DNA of 64,000 nt from Bacillus_BA fengqiuensis (GTDB taxonomy: Bacteria > Bacillota > Bacilli > Bacillales > Bacillaceae_H). The stretch lies in the NCBI GenBank assembly GCA_030813035.1, contig JAUSTV010000019.1; one strand, given 5' to 3'. The first letter of the stretch is position 1, and every line of letters starts with the position of its first letter. The notes under the pieces were generated by a model. That model made no database searches. It had not been told where the DNA came from and was given only the letters and a program-made list of their open reading frames with translations. The translations under genes were made by a program, and so were the position numbers. This document shows positions 41,404 to 49,765 of this stretch, in pieces.

Positions 41404-41998
41404 AACCTTTGTTGAACAGCAATATCCGTTTGAACGGCATGATGCCATCATTAAAAAAACGATTTCGTTTCGCCATGTGAGCATGGAAGAGGATTTAGAG
41501 CGGCTGCATTTATGGATGCATGAAAAGCATGTGATTCCCTTTTGGAAGTTAAATATTTCATTGGAACAGTATACAGCACATTTACAGAAATTTTTACAAG
41601 ATGACCATCAAACACTCTTGATCGGTGAACTCGATGGGATACCCATGAGTTATTGGGAGTCGTACTGGGTGAAGGGCGATATAATCGGGAACTATTATGA
41701 GTTTAATGACTATGACCAGGGCATCCATTTGCTGATCGGTCCGAGAGAGTTTTTAGGAAAAGGGCTCATATACCCGTTATTGCTGACCATTTTGCATAAA
41801 AAGTTCCAAGTATTAGAAACGGAACGAATCATCGCAGAGCCTGATATACGAAACGGAAAAATGATTCATGTGTTCAAACAGTGCGGTTTTCAGCCTGTCA
41901 AAGAGGTCGGGCTGCCTGATAAAACAGGATTACTGATGATATGTGAACGAAAAGAGTTTGAAAGAAGGTGGACAGATTGGCAAACGAACAAATTTTAG
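41393..41998 (+). CDS. GNAT acetyltransferase for hydroxamate formation (RhbD/IucB-like)
   Basis: The 201-residue acyltransferase is of the IucB/RhbD type. WMHEKHVIPFWKLNIS near 43, SYWESYWVKGD near 88, and the acetyl-CoA-binding end LLIGPREFLGKGLIYPLLLT near 120 are family features. It should acetylate the N-hydroxylated diaminopropane to give the hydroxamate. The start (MKSKTFVEQ) overlaps the preceding synthetase by 11 bases with AGGTGA upstream; an apparent frame extending 27 codons further lies inside that gene. Confidence 0.88.
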   Translation: MKSKTFVEQQYPFERHDAIIKKTISFRHVSMEEDLERLHLWMHEKHVIPFWKLNISLEQYTAHLQKFLQDDHQTLLIGELDGIPMSYWESYWVKGDIIGNYYEFNDYDQGIHLLIGPREFLGKGLIYPLLLTILHKKFQVLETERIIAEPDIRNGKMIHVFKQCGFQPVKEVGLPDKTGLLMICERKEFERRWTDWQTNKF

Positions 41999-43269
41999 AC
42001 GTCATTGGAGTAGGAATCGGTCCGTTTAATCTCGGCTTGGTAGCATTGCTTGAAAAAACAGATTGCCGTTCATTGTTTTTTGATAAAAAAACCCGTTTTG
42101 ACTGGCATCCGGGGATGCTGCTGGAAGGAACTACACTGCAAGTACCTTTTATGGCAGATACCGTAACCATGGTCGATCCGACGAGCCGTTTCAGCTTTTT
42201 GAACTATTTGCATGAGCAAAAGCGGCTGTACCATTTTTACTTTTTTGAAAAATTTCATATCCCGCGTACGGAATATAACCATTATTGTCAATGGGTAGCA
42301 GAACAGCTGCCGCAGCTTCAGTTTGGATGCAAAGTGGAGACTATTGAACAAACAGAAGAGGGGCATTTTCGCGTGACCGTTTTTTCCGCTGATGAAAACG
42401 AACCAAAAACGTATGATGCCAAACATGTGGTTATAGGTGTGGGAACAAGGCCATACGTTCCGGAGAGATTTCATTCAGCTCTCGGTGATCGCGTCTTTCA
42501 TTCTTCACAGTATATGAACAAGCGGGAAAATGTCCTGAAAGCAAATTCGGTCACGGTCATTGGTTCGGGGCAGAGCGCAGCTGAAATTTTCTATGATTTA
42601 TTGTCCAAACAGCCGGATCATGATTATCAATTGTCATGGTTTACAAGGTCCAAGGGGTTTTATCCAATGGAATATTCGAAGCTTGGGCTTGAGCATTTCT
42701 CGCCTGATTATACCCGCTATTTCTATAACTTGCCGATAGAAAAGAAGAAACACGCTTTAAACAATCAGGCTTTGTTATACAAAGGAATCAGTTTCGATAC
42801 GATTGCTGATATTTATGATTTATTGTATGAGCGAACGGTCGGAAACCAAGAACCGGACGTTCATCTGCAGGCATTGACCGAGCTGGCTTCCATCGAAGAA
42901 TGGAGCAACCGCTACCTTTTATCACTTTACCAGCATGAACAGGAAGAGCATAGGCAGATGGAAAGTGATGCCGTCATTTTGGCAACCGGTTACCACCCTT
43001 ATATCCCGGATTGCTTAAACGGGCTGAAACGTGTGGTTGAATGGGATGAATTCGGTCAACTTGTCATCCAAGAAGATTATAAAGTGAGATTAAACACGGA
43101 AGGTGAACATCATTTATTTGTTCAAAACGGCGAGCTTCATACGCACGGTGTAGGAGCGCCTGATTTAGGACTTGGGGCATTTCGGAACGCGGCCATTATT
43201 AACCAAATAGCAGGAAAAGAAGTATATCAAACATACAAAAACAACGTATTCCAGCAGTTTGGACTGTAG
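41977..43269 (+). CDS. Diamine N-monooxygenase (lysine/ornithine N-oxygenase family, RhbE-like)
   Basis: The 430-residue FAD/NADPH enzyme hydroxylates the amine of 1,3-diaminopropane. It has the N-terminal FAD loop GVGIGPFNLGLVALL (near 10), the FDWHPGM segment (near 46), the NADPH loop VIGSGQSAAEIFYDLL (near 192) and the C-terminal ATGYHPYIPDCL motif (near 335). The TTG start at 41977 is preferred for its AAGGTGG site; a GTG three codons earlier is the alternative. It overlaps the acetyltransferase gene. Confidence 0.92.
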   Translation: MANEQILDVIGVGIGPFNLGLVALLEKTDCRSLFFDKKTRFDWHPGMLLEGTTLQVPFMADTVTMVDPTSRFSFLNYLHEQKRLYHFYFFEKFHIPRTEYNHYCQWVAEQLPQLQFGCKVETIEQTEEGHFRVTVFSADENEPKTYDAKHVVIGVGTRPYVPERFHSALGDRVFHSSQYMNKRENVLKANSVTVIGSGQSAAEIFYDLLSKQPDHDYQLSWFTRSKGFYPMEYSKLGLEHFSPDYTRYFYNLPIEKKKHALNNQALLYKGISFDTIADIYDLLYERTVGNQEPDVHLQALTELASIEEWSNRYLLSLYQHEQEEHRQMESDAVILATGYHPYIPDCLNGLKRVVEWDEFGQLVIQEDYKVRLNTEGEHHLFVQNGELHTHGVGAPDLGLGAFRNAAIINQIAGKEVYQTYKNNVFQQFGL

Positions 43270-43278
43270 GAGAAGGAA

Positions 43279-44490
43279 ATGACGAAGGGCGAAAAAGGAT
43301 TTATATATAGTTGCTTGCTTGTTACGTTGATTTCGGAAATGCTGTTATCGCCCTTCTATCCACAGCTATTTTCCGAGTACTTTCGGATGGATGGGGTGCA
43401 AGCAACAAGCCTTTTCATCGTTTGCTGCCGTCTTGTTGTCATTGTATTGACACCGGCATGGGCTGTGATTGCCCAAAGATGGAACTTGAAAAAGATCATC
43501 CCGGTTGCGCTCATCATAATGGGGCTTTGTAAAGCTGTTCTTCCGATGGTTGATACGTTTTCCCAGTTTTTGATGATTTCGCTTGTTTTACTAGTTTTTC
43601 AGAGCAGCATTTATTTGCTGTATCCAGCCATGGTCGCCTCAAGCAAGAGCGAAGGAGAAAAAGTCAAAGTGACAACCTCCTACTTATGTTTGTTTCATGG
43701 AAGTGTCATCATCTCAGGCCTTGCCGGAAGTTATATAATCGCCCAAGAGATGCCCTTAAATAGTTATTACATGTTTGCAGGAGCCGATCTTATTCTTGCC
43801 CTATTAAGCTTCTTCGTGTTCTCGAAAAGCAATGCGATTTCAAGAGTAACAGAGTTTAGGAAAAAGGGAGAATCGTTCAAACGTATAAAAATGTCCGGGG
43901 AATTCCTTCTTTATCTCCTTGTCGTATTTCTTTTTTTCATAGGGCACCATGCAATCAGGCCTTACTTTACGGTATTTCTTGAAAATAGTTTTTCCATTAC
44001 AACACAAGTATCAAGCCTGCTTTATGTCATGCCGAGCATTACAGCGGTTATTCTGCAGTTTTTGCTGCCTAAACGGTATTTTCATTCCCATGTGAAAATC
44101 ACCCTGTTTGGTGTAATGGCTGTCACTGGATGTTTGTTGTTCATACAAACACTCACACATCATATTTGGTTATTTAGCTTTATTCGCCTTCTTTATGGAG
44201 CATGTTTTTTTATTGGCTTGGCGGCAATCGATATTTTTTTCTTTCAAACGAGAGTTGGAAAGCAATCGCCGCTTTCGTACAGCATTGTTTCGTCCGTGCA
44301 AAATACCGCTTTGTTATTTGCGCCGATGACCGCTTTGATGATGGTTCAGCGCACGGGTTTTCAAGGCCCCTTTTTGCTGGGCGGTTTGCTTTTGATCGGA
44401 GCGGCTGTATGTATGAGCTTATTGTTTATGACTATTTTCAAACCATCATATCAATTGAAAAAGGAAGTGGACCATCATGAAAATTTGTGA
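43279..44490 (+). CDS. MFS transporter, probable siderophore exporter
   Basis: The 403-residue, 12-helix major facilitator lies inside the siderophore operon between the monooxygenase and the second synthetase and overlaps the latter by 14 bases. Its setting suggests export of the finished siderophore. In the rhizobactin cluster the MFS protein RhtX works in uptake, so direction is inferred rather than shown. Confidence 0.85.
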   Translation: MTKGEKGFIYSCLLVTLISEMLLSPFYPQLFSEYFRMDGVQATSLFIVCCRLVVIVLTPAWAVIAQRWNLKKIIPVALIIMGLCKAVLPMVDTFSQFLMISLVLLVFQSSIYLLYPAMVASSKSEGEKVKVTTSYLCLFHGSVIISGLAGSYIIAQEMPLNSYYMFAGADLILALLSFFVFSKSNAISRVTEFRKKGESFKRIKMSGEFLLYLLVVFLFFIGHHAIRPYFTVFLENSFSITTQVSSLLYVMPSITAVILQFLLPKRYFHSHVKITLFGVMAVTGCLLFIQTLTHHIWLFSFIRLLYGACFFIGLAAIDIFFFQTRVGKQSPLSYSIVSSVQNTALLFAPMTALMMVQRTGFQGPFLLGGLLLIGAAVCMSLLFMTIFKPSYQLKKEVDHHENL

Positions 44491-46282
44491 AACACCTTTA
44501 CATATGTTAACGGAAAAAACGTGGCAGGAAGCGGACCGGCAGCTTTTGGCAAAAATGCTTCAAGAGTTTATGTATGAAGAAATTATTGTACCGACACTGC
44601 TTACGGAAAAAGAGGACGTTCACTCGTATGAATGGCGTGATCAAAAGGGTACGGTGTACCGCTTTGAAGCAAAGCCTCGTTTATTTGACAGCTTTCAGGT
44701 GGTAGCTGAGAGCATTGAAGTCATATTAATAGAAGAAACTGATATTCCATTGTCTCTCACTCTATTATTAAGCATTCAAGAAGAAGGCAAGATGACTAGT
44801 TCAACAGCAGGCCACTTAGTGAAGGAATATTTGCATACACTTGTCGCAGATACCCATTTGAAGGAAAAAGCCAAATCCTCTGAGCAATTAACGGAACTTG
44901 ATTATGCAGAGCTGGAAGGGGAAATGACGGGACACCCGTGGATTACCTATAACAAAGGCCGGATCGGTTTTGGATATGATGATTATGTGCAGTATGCACC
45001 CGAACAAAAAAAGAAGGTAAACCTATCTTGGATTGCCGTCCATCGAAATCTCGGCACATTTCATTCCATTGATGGCTTGGCGTATGAACAGGTCATCGGC
45101 CAAGAACTAGGGGAAGAGAAACGTGATCGCTTTGGAAAAAGGCTTCAGGCGCTTGGAGTATCGGAAGCCGATTACTATTTCATGCCGATTCATGAATGGC
45201 AATGGAATAACATAATTGTCTCCATGTTTGCTGCAGAGATTGCCAAAAAAGAAATTATTCCATTGGGAGAAGGAGAAGATGATTATCTTCCGCAGCAATC
45301 GGTTCGCACATTCGTCAATGTCACCAATAAAGAGAAATATCATGTCAAGTTGCCGATGAGCATCTTAAATACGCTTGTGTATAGAGGGCTGCCGGGTGAG
45401 AGAACGGTCATCGCGCCTGAAGTAACGGCATTTATGAAGGACATACTTGAAAACGATCCGTTTTTAAAAGAAGAATGCCGCCTCGGGCTGTTGGGAGAAG
45501 TAGCGACGATGAATGTCAATCACCGCACATTCCATCAATTAAAAGGTACCCCTTATCAATATTTGGAAATGCTTGGTGTAGTATGGAGAGAAAGTGTTTA
45601 TCAAGAGCTTCAAGAAGGGGAGAATGCCATCACATTAGCGGCGCTTCTGTATGTGGATCATGAAGGAACTCCATTTGTGTCAAAGCTCATTGAAAAATCA
45701 GGACTGACGGTGGAGCAGTGGGTCCATAAATTGACGAATGCCATTTTACCTCCATTGCTTCATTGTTTATATCAATATGGGACCGTCTTTTCACCGCATG
45801 GCCAAAATACGGTGCTTGTCTTAAAAGATTACACACCTGAACGCATCATTATGAAGGATTTTGTAGATGACGTAAATATTAGTGATCAGCAGCTGCCGGA
45901 GCTGGCAGGATTGTCTGCCGAATTGAAAAAGGTTTTGCGCAGTGAGCCGCCTGAAGGATTAACACAGTTTATTTTCACCGGATTATTCATTTGCCATTTC
46001 CGTTATTTAAGCAGCATTTTAGAAGAGAACGAGCAATTTTCTGAGCGCCGCTTCTGGACGATTGTTCGTCAGGAAATTCTGTCGTATCAACAAAAGTTTC
46101 CGCATTTGGAAGAGAGATTTGAGCTGTTCAGTTTATTGCGTCCGGCATTCACCAAACTGACGCTCAACCGGAACCGCATGTTTGATTACGGCTATGAAGA
46201 CGGAGATGACCGTCCGCATGCGAGTGAGCATGGAAAAGTCGCAAACGCCCTTCATGAAGTAGCGGTTCAAACCACTATTTAA
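44477..46282 (+). CDS. IucA/IucC-family siderophore synthetase (RhbF-like), second copy
   Basis: The 601-residue second NRPS-independent synthetase carries GHPWITYNKGRIGFGYDD (near 152), the MPIHEWQWNN motif (near 237), QQSVRTFVNV (near 275) and SPHGQNTVLVLKDYTPERII (near 437). It should catalyse the second condensation on citrate to complete the dihydroxamate. It is the last gene of the operon; an unusual palindrome separates it from the convergent SLH gene. Confidence 0.93.
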   Translation: MKICETPLHMLTEKTWQEADRQLLAKMLQEFMYEEIIVPTLLTEKEDVHSYEWRDQKGTVYRFEAKPRLFDSFQVVAESIEVILIEETDIPLSLTLLLSIQEEGKMTSSTAGHLVKEYLHTLVADTHLKEKAKSSEQLTELDYAELEGEMTGHPWITYNKGRIGFGYDDYVQYAPEQKKKVNLSWIAVHRNLGTFHSIDGLAYEQVIGQELGEEKRDRFGKRLQALGVSEADYYFMPIHEWQWNNIIVSMFAAEIAKKEIIPLGEGEDDYLPQQSVRTFVNVTNKEKYHVKLPMSILNTLVYRGLPGERTVIAPEVTAFMKDILENDPFLKEECRLGLLGEVATMNVNHRTFHQLKGTPYQYLEMLGVVWRESVYQELQEGENAITLAALLYVDHEGTPFVSKLIEKSGLTVEQWVHKLTNAILPPLLHCLYQYGTVFSPHGQNTVLVLKDYTPERIIMKDFVDDVNISDQQLPELAGLSAELKKVLRSEPPEGLTQFIFTGLFICHFRYLSSILEENEQFSERRFWTIVRQEILSYQQKFPHLEERFELFSLLRPAFTKLTLNRNRMFDYGYEDGDDRPHASEHGKVANALHEVAVQTTI

Positions 46283-46310
46283 TAGGAAGAAAAAAGGATT
46301 CGAAAGAGAA

Positions 46311-46361
46311 TGAACTGCACCCCAATTGTTAGACAAAACTAACAATTGTAGGTGCAGTTCA
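46311..46361. terminator. 51-bp imperfect palindrome between convergent genes; ends resemble IS3-family inverted repeats
   Basis: TGAACTGCACC (46311-46321) with GGTGCAGTTCA (46351-46361), and CAATTGTTAG with CTAACAATTG inside, give a very strong hairpin that must terminate both the siderophore and SLH transcripts. Each half, read inward, also looks like the terminal inverted repeat of an IS150-type element (TG...CA ends, ACTGCACC core), as if two ends were left back to back. Confidence 0.6.
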
Positions 46362-46363
46362 GA

Positions 46364-47971
46364 TCAATCTTGCATGATGATGTCAAATGCTTCGTTGCCA
46401 TTTCCGGCAAGGTCTTTGAGTTCGCTTTCATTAAAGGTCACCTTCACAGTGTCTGCACCGAAAATAACATCCTCGTTAACTTTAACCGCAAATTTTTTAT
46501 GATCATCCGTTAATACCGTCACGCCTTGATTAAAGGCTGCTGTTAATTTCGTTTGAATTGTTTCAACTGCGGTTGAACTCAAAGTTTCAGAGAAGTTGAG
46601 AGTGAGAGTTTCAGCGGCAGATAAAACATTATCAGGTGCACCGATGCTTGTGATGTTACTAGAAGTAAAAGCAGGTTTAGTTGTGTCGATCGGCTTTGTC
46701 TTATTTCCTCTTTCTACAAGCACAAGATCACCATTGCGGCTAAAATGAAGGGTAACTTCTTTTCCTTCTAATCGATCGGCTTCACCCTTGCGGAAATCTT
46801 CGAACTCATCTCCATTCAATATTCGTGCAGCAAATACATCACCTATGCAATCATAAATGGTGTCGTTCACTTCAAATGCATCTCCATCAAACACTTGGGT
46901 GAGTTTTCCAGTTACGGTATGATTATACACTTCAGCTATACCGCTTTTGCCGTTAACGTTTTTCGCATCTTTGTTGAAATACAGCATATCTCCTGCTTGA
47001 AGGTCTGAAACACGCATTGGCTTTCCATCTTTCAAAATCACATAACTTCCCAGATCCAGCTTCTCTCCGTCAAGGCCATATACGACATTTCCATCTACTT
47101 TTTTTACAAGAATTGGCTCTTCATCCCACGTATAAGCATAGACAAAACCTGTATCCCCATCTTTGTTCAAGCGAACTTCTTCAGTACCCATCACAGCTTG
47201 TGAATCCTTTTTTATCACTCTAAATTGAGTGTTCGCTAATTCAGGAACCGACTTGTTAAATGTTATTTCTAAATGGCGGCCGCCAGCCGATAAGAATTGC
47301 ACATCTTGAACGGCTAATTCTGTCGAATCAGCCGGTTGCTCGATTGCTTGACTTGCTGCTTGACGCGCACGTTGTACAAATGTCGCAAATTGAGCGCGAG
47401 TCACCGGCTCTAAAGGACGGAACTTGCCATCTGCTACTTGTGTGATTCCGTTCTCAGCCAAGATGGCAATAGGGTCTTGAAACTCCGTGGAGGCTGTATG
47501 TATATCTTTTAAATCGTCTGTGTAAGAGCCATTATGCTGTAAATTGAATGCCTCTACCAGTACTTTCGCCATTTGTTGACGGGTTAAGTGATTAAAAGGC
47601 ATTAAGTTTCCGTTGGAACCCGTAAAAGCACCAATGGCTTTCACCTTGGCAGCGGCTTTTACCAATTCTTGATCAACATGATCCACAGGTATATCTGAAA
47701 AGGCAGCTAAGTCATCCGGTTGATTGCCTTCGAGAAGACGTGCAAAAATTTTGGCTACTTGCCCTCGGGTAACGGGTTTTTCGACACCAAACGCTCCATT
47801 TTCCAACCCTTTAAGTACGCCTTCTGCCGTTAAAGTATGGATGGCGTCAGCATGTGCTGAATTTGCTGCCACGTCTTTGAAAGAGGCGGCACTCGCACCC
47901 GGAACAATGGTGCTTGCTGCAATAGCAGCAGACACAGACCCCGCTAAGAATTTTCGATACTGGTTAGTCAT
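46364..47971 (-). CDS. SLH-domain surface protein under Fur control
   Basis: The 535-residue exported protein has a signal peptide (about 1-28, ending PGASAAS), three S-layer homology domains (about 29-90, 91-150 and 151-215; VTRGQVAKIFARLLEG, LTRQQMAKVLVEAF and VTRAQFATFVQRA) that bind secondary cell-wall polymer, and a C-terminal part with beta-rich and Ig-like segments (about 220-535). The function of the C-terminal part is unknown. The upstream region holds a mirrored pair of Fur boxes, so expression should rise under iron starvation together with the adjacent siderophore operon. A cell-wall-anchored role in iron acquisition is a reasonable but unproved guess. Confidence 0.88.
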   Translation of the reverse strand: MTNQYRKFLAGSVSAAIAASTIVPGASAASFKDVAANSAHADAIHTLTAEGVLKGLENGAFGVEKPVTRGQVAKIFARLLEGNQPDDLAAFSDIPVDHVDQELVKAAAKVKAIGAFTGSNGNLMPFNHLTRQQMAKVLVEAFNLQHNGSYTDDLKDIHTASTEFQDPIAILAENGITQVADGKFRPLEPVTRAQFATFVQRARQAASQAIEQPADSTELAVQDVQFLSAGGRHLEITFNKSVPELANTQFRVIKKDSQAVMGTEEVRLNKDGDTGFVYAYTWDEEPILVKKVDGNVVYGLDGEKLDLGSYVILKDGKPMRVSDLQAGDMLYFNKDAKNVNGKSGIAEVYNHTVTGKLTQVFDGDAFEVNDTIYDCIGDVFAARILNGDEFEDFRKGEADRLEGKEVTLHFSRNGDLVLVERGNKTKPIDTTKPAFTSSNITSIGAPDNVLSAAETLTLNFSETLSSTAVETIQTKLTAAFNQGVTVLTDDHKKFAVKVNEDVIFGADTVKVTFNESELKDLAGNGNEAFDIIMQD

Positions 47972-48294
47972 AGTTGAAATCCCCCTGTAACTGAATGTTC
48001 TATTTTTCTCTCTATTAGCTATATCTATCTCTACGTTTCTCTTAATGAGGGTGATTGAGATAGTACGACTTATAATCGATAATGATAATCTTTATCAATT
48101 ATAAGTTCGTGATAAAGATTATCATTATCACTTTTGTGTGTCTATATATTTTTAAAAATTTTTATTCAAGGAGTGTAGTTCAAAGAAACAAAAAGTTCTC
48201 TATATCGTGGGGGTAAGAATAACATCGTAAGAAAAAAAGAAAGTATCAATCACCTTAATTTTGTTAATGATAACAAAAGAGGAGGTGTGATACT
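47972..48294. other. Divergent region between the SLH and DUF1540 genes
   Basis: Besides the Fur box pair at 48077-48130, TTGTTAATGATAACAA (48261-48276) is a perfect inverted repeat 19 bp before the DUF1540 start. No gene is seen. Confidence 0.6.
48077..48130 (-). promoter_or_regulatory. Mirrored double Fur box upstream of the SLH gene
   Basis: CGATAATGATAATCTTTATCA (48077-48097) and TGATAAAGATTATCATTATCA (48110-48130) are complementary at 20 of 21 positions across a 12-bp spacer. Each is itself a set of overlapping GATAAT/ATTATC Fur half sites, so two or more Fur dimers should load per arm. Confidence 0.88.
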
Positions 48295-48450
48295 ATGGCA
48301 CAAGATGTTCTTTGTGAAGTGAATAACTGTAAGTTTTGGGATTCTGGAAACAAATGCAATGCAGATGCGATTTATGTAGTCAGCCATAAGGGCAAGCAAG
48401 CATCCAATAGTGAAGAAACGGATTGTAAAACATTTGTACCAGAGGTTTAA
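48295..48450 (+). CDS. DUF1540 small cysteine-rich protein
   Basis: The 51-residue protein has four cysteines in the DUF1540 pattern: DVLCEVNNCKFW near the N terminus, KCNA, and TDCKTFVPEV at the end. This suggests a small metal-binding or disulfide fold of unknown function, common in spore formers. A very strong GAGGAGGTG site precedes the ATG, and a perfect inverted repeat (TTGTTAATGATAACAA) lies just upstream of it. A hairpin follows. Confidence 0.85.
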   Translation: MAQDVLCEVNNCKFWDSGNKCNADAIYVVSHKGKQASNSEETDCKTFVPEV

Positions 48451-48458
48451 TTTTCATT

Positions 48459-48487
48459 AGGGTAACCATTACCTTGGTTGCCCTTTA
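48459..48487. terminator. Terminator between convergent small genes
   Basis: AGGGTAACC pairs with GGTTGCCCT with one wobble pair, followed by TTTATTA. It separates the DUF1540 gene from the minus-strand zinc-ribbon gene. Confidence 0.7.
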
Positions 48488-48712
48488 TTAGTCATAGTAT
48501 TGATAATAAATATCATTTTCATTCAGGTTTGTGGAATTATTTTTATTTTTTCTGTGTAGTTTCGAAAAGGGTATGGAATAAAAAATTTGTATTTCCGCTT
48601 TTTGATTACAAAATAGACAAGAGTACGTATAACCATCTGTGACTTTTTTTACGTGAGGAATAATAAGACCATTTATCCCTTCTTTCACATGTTTGGGGCA
48701 CACCGTTAACAT
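48488..48712 (-). CDS. Small zinc-ribbon-like protein (74 aa); paralogue of 23031-23216
   Basis: The 74-residue protein begins MLTVCPKHVKEGINGLIIPH and contains a CLFCNQKAEIQIFYSIP knuckle, then a polar, Asn-rich tail. It shares C-x-KHVKE, PHV-x-x-V, CxxC and the following A-x-x-x-x-F/Y spacing with the protein at 23031-23216. GGGAGAT lies just upstream of the chosen ATG. A Fur box about 120 bp upstream (48834) is shared with the divergent heme-monooxygenase remnant, so it may respond to iron. Function unknown. Confidence 0.75.
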   Translation of the reverse strand: MLTVCPKHVKEGINGLIIPHVKKVTDGYTYSCLFCNQKAEIQIFYSIPFSKLHRKNKNNSTNLNENDIYYQYYD

Positions 48713-48833
48713 GTTATCTCCCTCTTTCCTTATGTTTTTATATATGCATATGAAAGAATGAAAACAATCATTTTTGAATCTCAATAATTTAGAAAATGAT
48801 TAAATAAATTCCAAGTAAGGTTTTTGTTTGTAT

Positions 48834-48848
48834 TGAAAATCATTATCA
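48834..48848. promoter_or_regulatory. Fur box between the zinc-ribbon gene and the heme-monooxygenase remnant
   Basis: TGAAAATCATTATCA differs from the perfect Fur box by one base. It lies 44 bp upstream of the remnant's ATG and within reach of the divergent small gene. Confidence 0.8.
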
Positions 48849-48891
48849 ATTAAACTGAGTATTGAAAATGAATGGGAGTGGAGATGCTACT

Positions 48892-49026
48892 ATGTTTGTC
48901 CAGATGAGAAAAACGATTGTTACTGAAGGGGAAGCAGACCAAGTCATAAAATGGTTTAGTGGAGAAGGAATTATTGAAAAACAGGAAGGATTTATCGATT
49001 TAACGGTAATGGTGAAAAAAGTTTGA
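48892..49026 (+). pseudogene. Truncated heme-degrading monooxygenase (HmoA/IsdG-like)
   Basis: The frame encodes 44 residues, MFVQMRKTIVTEGEADQVIK then GFIDLTVMVKKV, and stops at TGA. This is the N-terminal half of Bacillus HmoA-type heme monooxygenases, which are about 105-110 residues long and continue with R-W-E-S-E-E-A-W. None of the three frames after the stop carries that second half, so the gene is cut rather than frameshifted. The Fur box and ribosome binding site remain. The residual peptide would be half a ferredoxin-like fold and is unlikely to work. Confidence 0.72.
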
Positions 49027-49312
49027 AAGGCTAAGAAGAAACACGTAAAAAAGAAGCAGTTACGGGAGTGTGGGTACTTTTCAATAAAAGGAGGAGGTAG
49101 TATTCTATCCGCCAACGGGACTACATCCCCCTCCGTACTTGGTGACAAAGCAAGGATACAAGGCTAAACTAAAAATGAAATAGTTGTGTCATGAATATAA
49201 GAGGCATTAGCGTCGAAAGCCCTTATTTGGAAAAAGGATAACGTCATCACATTAAGACAACAAATGATCCTGAGTAGACCATCCAAAAGAATGTTCTTTA
49301 CCTAGGGTCTCT

Positions 49313-49561
49313 TTATATAACTTCAACCGGAAGTTTATTTTTCCAAAATATGTGTGTCATTGCTACTTTTGCCTCTTTCTCATCCGGGCCATGAATTTCA
49401 AGTTTGAATGTTTGGGAGCTAAGTACAGTATATGTTAAACCGAGGATACTTTTGGCGTCTATGTTTTTGGTATCTGTTCTAATCACAACACTTGACTGGA
49501 ACTTGTTAGCTGTTTCGCTGACTTCTAAAACTGCATTGACTAAAGCTTTATTGAACGGCAT
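49313..49561 (-). CDS. HPr-family protein lacking the phosphorylatable histidine
   Basis: The 82-residue protein aligns without gaps to HPr: VSETANKFQSSV corresponds to the LVQTASKYDADV helix and DAKSILGL to the VNLKSIMGV regulatory-serine loop. Counting back from that serine (Ser38 here, Ser46 in HPr), the His15 position is Leu7 and the Arg17 position is Asn9. It therefore cannot pass phosphate in PTS transport but retains the serine that HPr kinase modifies, as Crh does. AAAGGG lies before the ATG. It is a single gene in an iron-related neighbourhood with an unclear role. Confidence 0.78.
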   Translation of the reverse strand: MPFNKALVNAVLEVSETANKFQSSVVIRTDTKNIDAKSILGLTYTVLSSQTFKLEIHGPDEKEAKVAMTHIFWKNKLPVEVI

Positions 49562-49765
49562 ATCAATATCAACCCTTTCTTAAAGTTTCGTAAATGTTCC
49601 ATAAATCAACTTACAAGGCTCCAGGTCGAAGTTGCGATTCTATCTTTTTGCAGCTTATCTACTCAACCCAGTGGAATGTAGATAAAATATGATTTTGATA
49701 ATGATAAAAATAAAACCGGCAGTAAGTTTAATTGAAAATGTACTTTAGTTATTCTAAGTAAAACT

